From Calditrichota bacterium (GTDB lineage: Bacteria > Electryoneota > AABM5-125-24 > Hatepunaeales > Hatepunaeaceae): 64,000 bases of DNA. Both the position numbers and the translations under genes were made by a program. Position 1 is the stretch's first letter; each line of letters begins with the position of its first letter. The notes beneath the pieces are model-generated. The model searched no databases. It saw nothing but the letters and a program-made list of their open reading frames with translations, and was not told the origin of the DNA. This document shows, piece after piece, positions 61,255 through 64,000 of the stretch. The stretch is from the NCBI GenBank assembly GCA_018644935.1, contig JABGPL010000006.1, positions 1-64,000 on the forward strand. Direction: 5' to 3'.

Positions 61255-61803
61255 TAATGTTTCTGGTTTTCAGTCAGCCGCAGAAATCAATTTCTCGGAA
61301 CTTTTCAGGCAGCTAACTAAGGACTTTTGCACATACAACCGGAAATTGGTGTTACAGTGTGGGCTGGATTTGATTACAGAAATCCATGAGCTAGCTACCA
61401 CTTTTTTGGCTAATTTCACTTCCAAAAGTTTTGAACCCTTCTACCCCGCGGAAGCACCATTTACATGTTGCCCTGCGGAGTGCCTCCGAGCTTTGGATTT
61501 TGGCTTTCCAAAAACTCCGCGAGTAAGACAAGTATTATAAGTCACATACGGTCTCTTATGTGACCCTTTCGCCACCTCCGGCCTCGAATTCATAAAGACT
61601 TGCAGTAGCAGATCACCTGTGTTATGTGACCTTTTATTTAGGTTTTTCAACAACAACACCCACTTAGCTTTTTTACCTGACTTGAAATCGTGCATTTCAA
61701 ATGCATAATTACAAGTATTTTGATTAAGTTGTTCCCAATTCCTAATCCTGCCTTCAATCCGACTCGCTCACTTGACAAAGACCCGATCCAAATACATATT
61801 GTA

Positions 61804-61823
61804 GTCACTTGCAAATAAGTGAC
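61804..61823 (+). promoter_or_regulatory. Candidate AbiEi operator (inverted repeat)
   Basis: GTCACTT-gcaaat-AAGTGAC, about 26 nt upstream of the likely abiEi ATG at 61849. Confidence 0.5.
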
Positions 61824-61848
61824 GACATTATGTTTAAAGGCTAACACC

Positions 61849-62460
61849 ATGAGGAAAACCTCAGACCGATCTGAAGAGGCGCAAACCATCTTCCGCAACC
61901 ACGGTGGCATACTCAGGATGCGGGAGGCACTCGAGTTCGGTATAACCAGAACAACGCTTTATTCGATGTTCGACAGCGGTCTCATCGAACGTCTGCATCG
62001 AGGTCTCTATCGCTTGACCGATCTGCCATCTCTGGGAAATCCAGATTTGGTTGCTGTCTCCGGTAAAGCCCCGAATGCGATAATCTGTCTTATTTCGGCA
62101 CTTGCATTCCATGAGATCACGACCCACATCCCGCATGAGGTTCAGATTGGCAGAAGTCGGCATACGAGACCACCACGGATTACTTATCCCCCTACAGGGA
62201 CGTTCTACTTCAGTGAACAAGCCATTACCTCTGGCGTTGAAAAACACCTGATCGACGGCACGGAAGTGCGGATATTCTCTGCCGCCAAGACAGTTGCTGA
62301 CTGTTTCAAATACCGCAACAAGATCGGTCTCAACGTTGCTGTGGAGGCTCTCAAGATGTTTCATGAGAGCCGGAGACTTATTCCAAACGAAATCATGAAA
62401 TTCGCCGCCGTATGCCGGGTTGAAAGGGTTATTCGACCATATCTCGGAACACTGCTATGA
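61849..62460 (+). CDS. abiEi: Type IV TA antitoxin AbiEi family transcriptional regulator
   Basis: EAQTIFRNHGGILRMREALEFGITRTTLYSMFDSGLIERLHRGLYRLTDLPSLGNPDLVAVSGKAPNAIICLISALAFHEITTHIPHEV; SAAKTVADCFKYRNKIGLNVAVEAL. Confidence 0.9.
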   Translation: MRKTSDRSEEAQTIFRNHGGILRMREALEFGITRTTLYSMFDSGLIERLHRGLYRLTDLPSLGNPDLVAVSGKAPNAIICLISALAFHEITTHIPHEVQIGRSRHTRPPRITYPPTGTFYFSEQAITSGVEKHLIDGTEVRIFSAAKTVADCFKYRNKIGLNVAVEALKMFHESRRLIPNEIMKFAAVCRVERVIRPYLGTLL

Positions 62461-63371
62461 CACCCAGAAACATCACCAATCTTGGCGCGTCCATACGACA
62501 GCGCTTGCAGAATCATGCCCGATCGGCAAATCGTCCTTTCGATGAAATTCTTCGCTTCTTCGCTATGGAAAGGTTTCTGTATCGCCTTACGAAGTCTGCA
62601 CATGCCGACAGTTTCACTCTCAAGGGTGCCCTTATGCTGAGGATCTGGGATACACCATTGCAAAGACCAACCATGGATATAGACCTGCTTGGACGAATGG
62701 ATTACGACATCCGAGCGGTCGAGAGTCTCATCCGTGAAATCTGTAATGTCGAAGTTGAACCGGATGGTATTATCTTCGATCCGGCAACAGTTGTCGGTCG
62801 TGTCATCAGAGAGGACGCAGACTATGAAGGCGTCCGTATTCGATTTCAGAGCCGGATCGATAACGCACGGGTGACGCTTCAACTTGACATCGCTTTCGAT
62901 CCTTACGTTACGACCAAATCCTTCCTCTGTGACTATCCAACGATTCTTGACCTTCCAGCACCCAGGATGAAGGCATACAGCCGTGAGGCGACCATTGCTG
63001 AAAAATTTCAAGCCATGGTCTACCTCGGCAGCATTAACAGTCGTATGAAGGACTTCTATGATATCTGGGTGTTGTCGAGGCATTTCGACTTCGACGGGAA
63101 GATCCTTGCGGATGCAATTATAGCCACCTTTGAACATAGACGGACAGCGTTTGAAGCTACGCCGCTTGCTTTCACCCCGGCATTCAATGTTGAACCGACA
63201 ATTACGCATCAATGGAGGGCATTTATCACCAAGAATCATTTGCATGACGCCCCAGTTGATTTTGCACAAGTAACAAAAGTGCTCGAGGATTTCTTGTCGC
63301 CGGTGTCTGAAAGCCTTATCGAGTCGCAGCATTTTGACAGCATATGGAAAGCACCAGGACCTTGGCGATAG
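62457..63371 (+). CDS. abiEii: Type IV TA toxin AbiEii family nucleotidyltransferase
   Basis: FAMERFLYRLTKSAHADSFTLKGALMLRIWDTPLQRPTMDIDLLGRMD; AYSREATIAEKFQAMVYLGSINSRMKDFYDIWVLSRHFDFDG; ATGA overlap with antitoxin. Confidence 0.92.
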   Translation: MTPRNITNLGASIRQRLQNHARSANRPFDEILRFFAMERFLYRLTKSAHADSFTLKGALMLRIWDTPLQRPTMDIDLLGRMDYDIRAVESLIREICNVEVEPDGIIFDPATVVGRVIREDADYEGVRIRFQSRIDNARVTLQLDIAFDPYVTTKSFLCDYPTILDLPAPRMKAYSREATIAEKFQAMVYLGSINSRMKDFYDIWVLSRHFDFDGKILADAIIATFEHRRTAFEATPLAFTPAFNVEPTITHQWRAFITKNHLHDAPVDFAQVTKVLEDFLSPVSESLIESQHFDSIWKAPGPWR

Positions 63372-63490
63372 ACCATGCATATATCTCGACCAGGTTGCAT
63401 CGCATAGGGAGGTCGACGAAACACTCGACCGACCTGCCGAACGTGGCACACGCGACGTTTGTGTGCGATTAGTTTTAATCCTGCGAAGCA

Positions 63491-64000
63491 TCAAACGTCC
63501 TCAACATCAGCATCCTCGATATCTAATTCGTCTCCTGGCAAACTGCGCACTTCTTTACCAGAGTCCAGTTCTTTCCGTCTCTGTCTGGTCTTCTCGATTA
63601 ACTGCAATGCCCACTGTGCAGGGCTTGGTAGATTGATATCTGTCCCCTTCCTGGCATGTCTGGTGACTTTCAACGCTTCCAGATGCCGGATCAGAGTCTT
63701 AGACAGGAAATCCACACTGTTCGGTTGAGCATCTCCTTCGATGGCACGTTGCAACCGGATGAACACCATCCCTGCTGTCACAGCGATAGCATAATCCGAG
63801 GAATCGTTCATGTCCGGCATATCTTTCTTGAGTCCATCCATGAACCGGTTGAACATTACTTCTTCACCTGGTTTAAGAAAGCGATCCACAAAGCACCCAT
63901 GCACCATAGCATTCAAACTGCCTTTTGGTGCACCACCATGATTCTTCGGATTCGCACCATGAACTCGACAAACAGCATAATTTTTGACAGCTGGATTCTT
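63491..64000 (-). CDS. Phage terminase small-subunit-like/HGGAPKG-motif protein, 5' end beyond window
   Basis: Open to the right edge: KNPAVKNYAVCRVHGANPKNHGGAPKGSLNAMVHGCFVDRFLKPGEEVMFNRF... Confidence 0.55.
   Translation of the reverse strand, partial: KNPAVKNYAVCRVHGANPKNHGGAPKGSLNAMVHGCFVDRFLKPGEEVMFNRFMDGLKKDMPDMNDSSDYAIAVTAGMVFIRLQRAIEGDAQPNSVDFLSKTLIRHLEALKVTRHARKGTDINLPSPAQWALQLIEKTRQRRKELDSGKEVRSLPGDELDIEDADVEDV

Noticed and set aside
61441-61695. 84-aa minus-strand ORF upstream of abiE
   Set aside because: Spans inverted repeats and lacks recognisable domain features; treated as non-coding.
62361-63494. 377-aa minus-strand ORF
   Set aside because: Antisense to abiEii, a clear family member; likely artefact.

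Overview
The window looks like a bacterial chromosome segment from an FCB-type lineage. This is inferred from several secreted proteins carrying Por/T9SS-like, FlgD-Ig-like C-terminal sorting domains (YPNPFNS...ISGRIV...SGLYLLRL). Layout: (i) 1-2157, start of a secreted beta-helix protein (- strand, runs off the left edge); (ii) 2502-3310, tRNA-Pro(UGG) and a decayed initiator-tRNA-like remnant with a strong terminator; (iii) 3694-10177, a compact three-gene - strand operon (STAND/AAA ATPase-TPR 1451 aa, ParA/MinD-like ATPase, HD-domain protein) behind a promoter with three operator-like elements, which is my leading candidate for an undescribed conflict/defence system; (iv) 10569-18902, a giant 2.8k-aa secreted repeat protein; (v) about 19.7 kb to past 64 kb, a contractile-tail prophage on the - strand (terminase, portal, minor head, protease/scaffold, capsid, sheath, tube, tape measure, baseplate, fibres) interrupted by cargo: an amidoligase/GGCT cassette (+), a tyrosine recombinase (+), an AbiE toxin-antitoxin pair (+), and a host-type cluster of two secreted proteases plus a TolB-like lipoprotein. 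Standout findings are a single ORF fusing two D12-class adenine methyltransferases to the capsid maturation protease/scaffold, and an A AAA AAG -1 frameshift site in the tail-assembly chaperone gene. Family calls come from reading motifs by eye; no searches were run.
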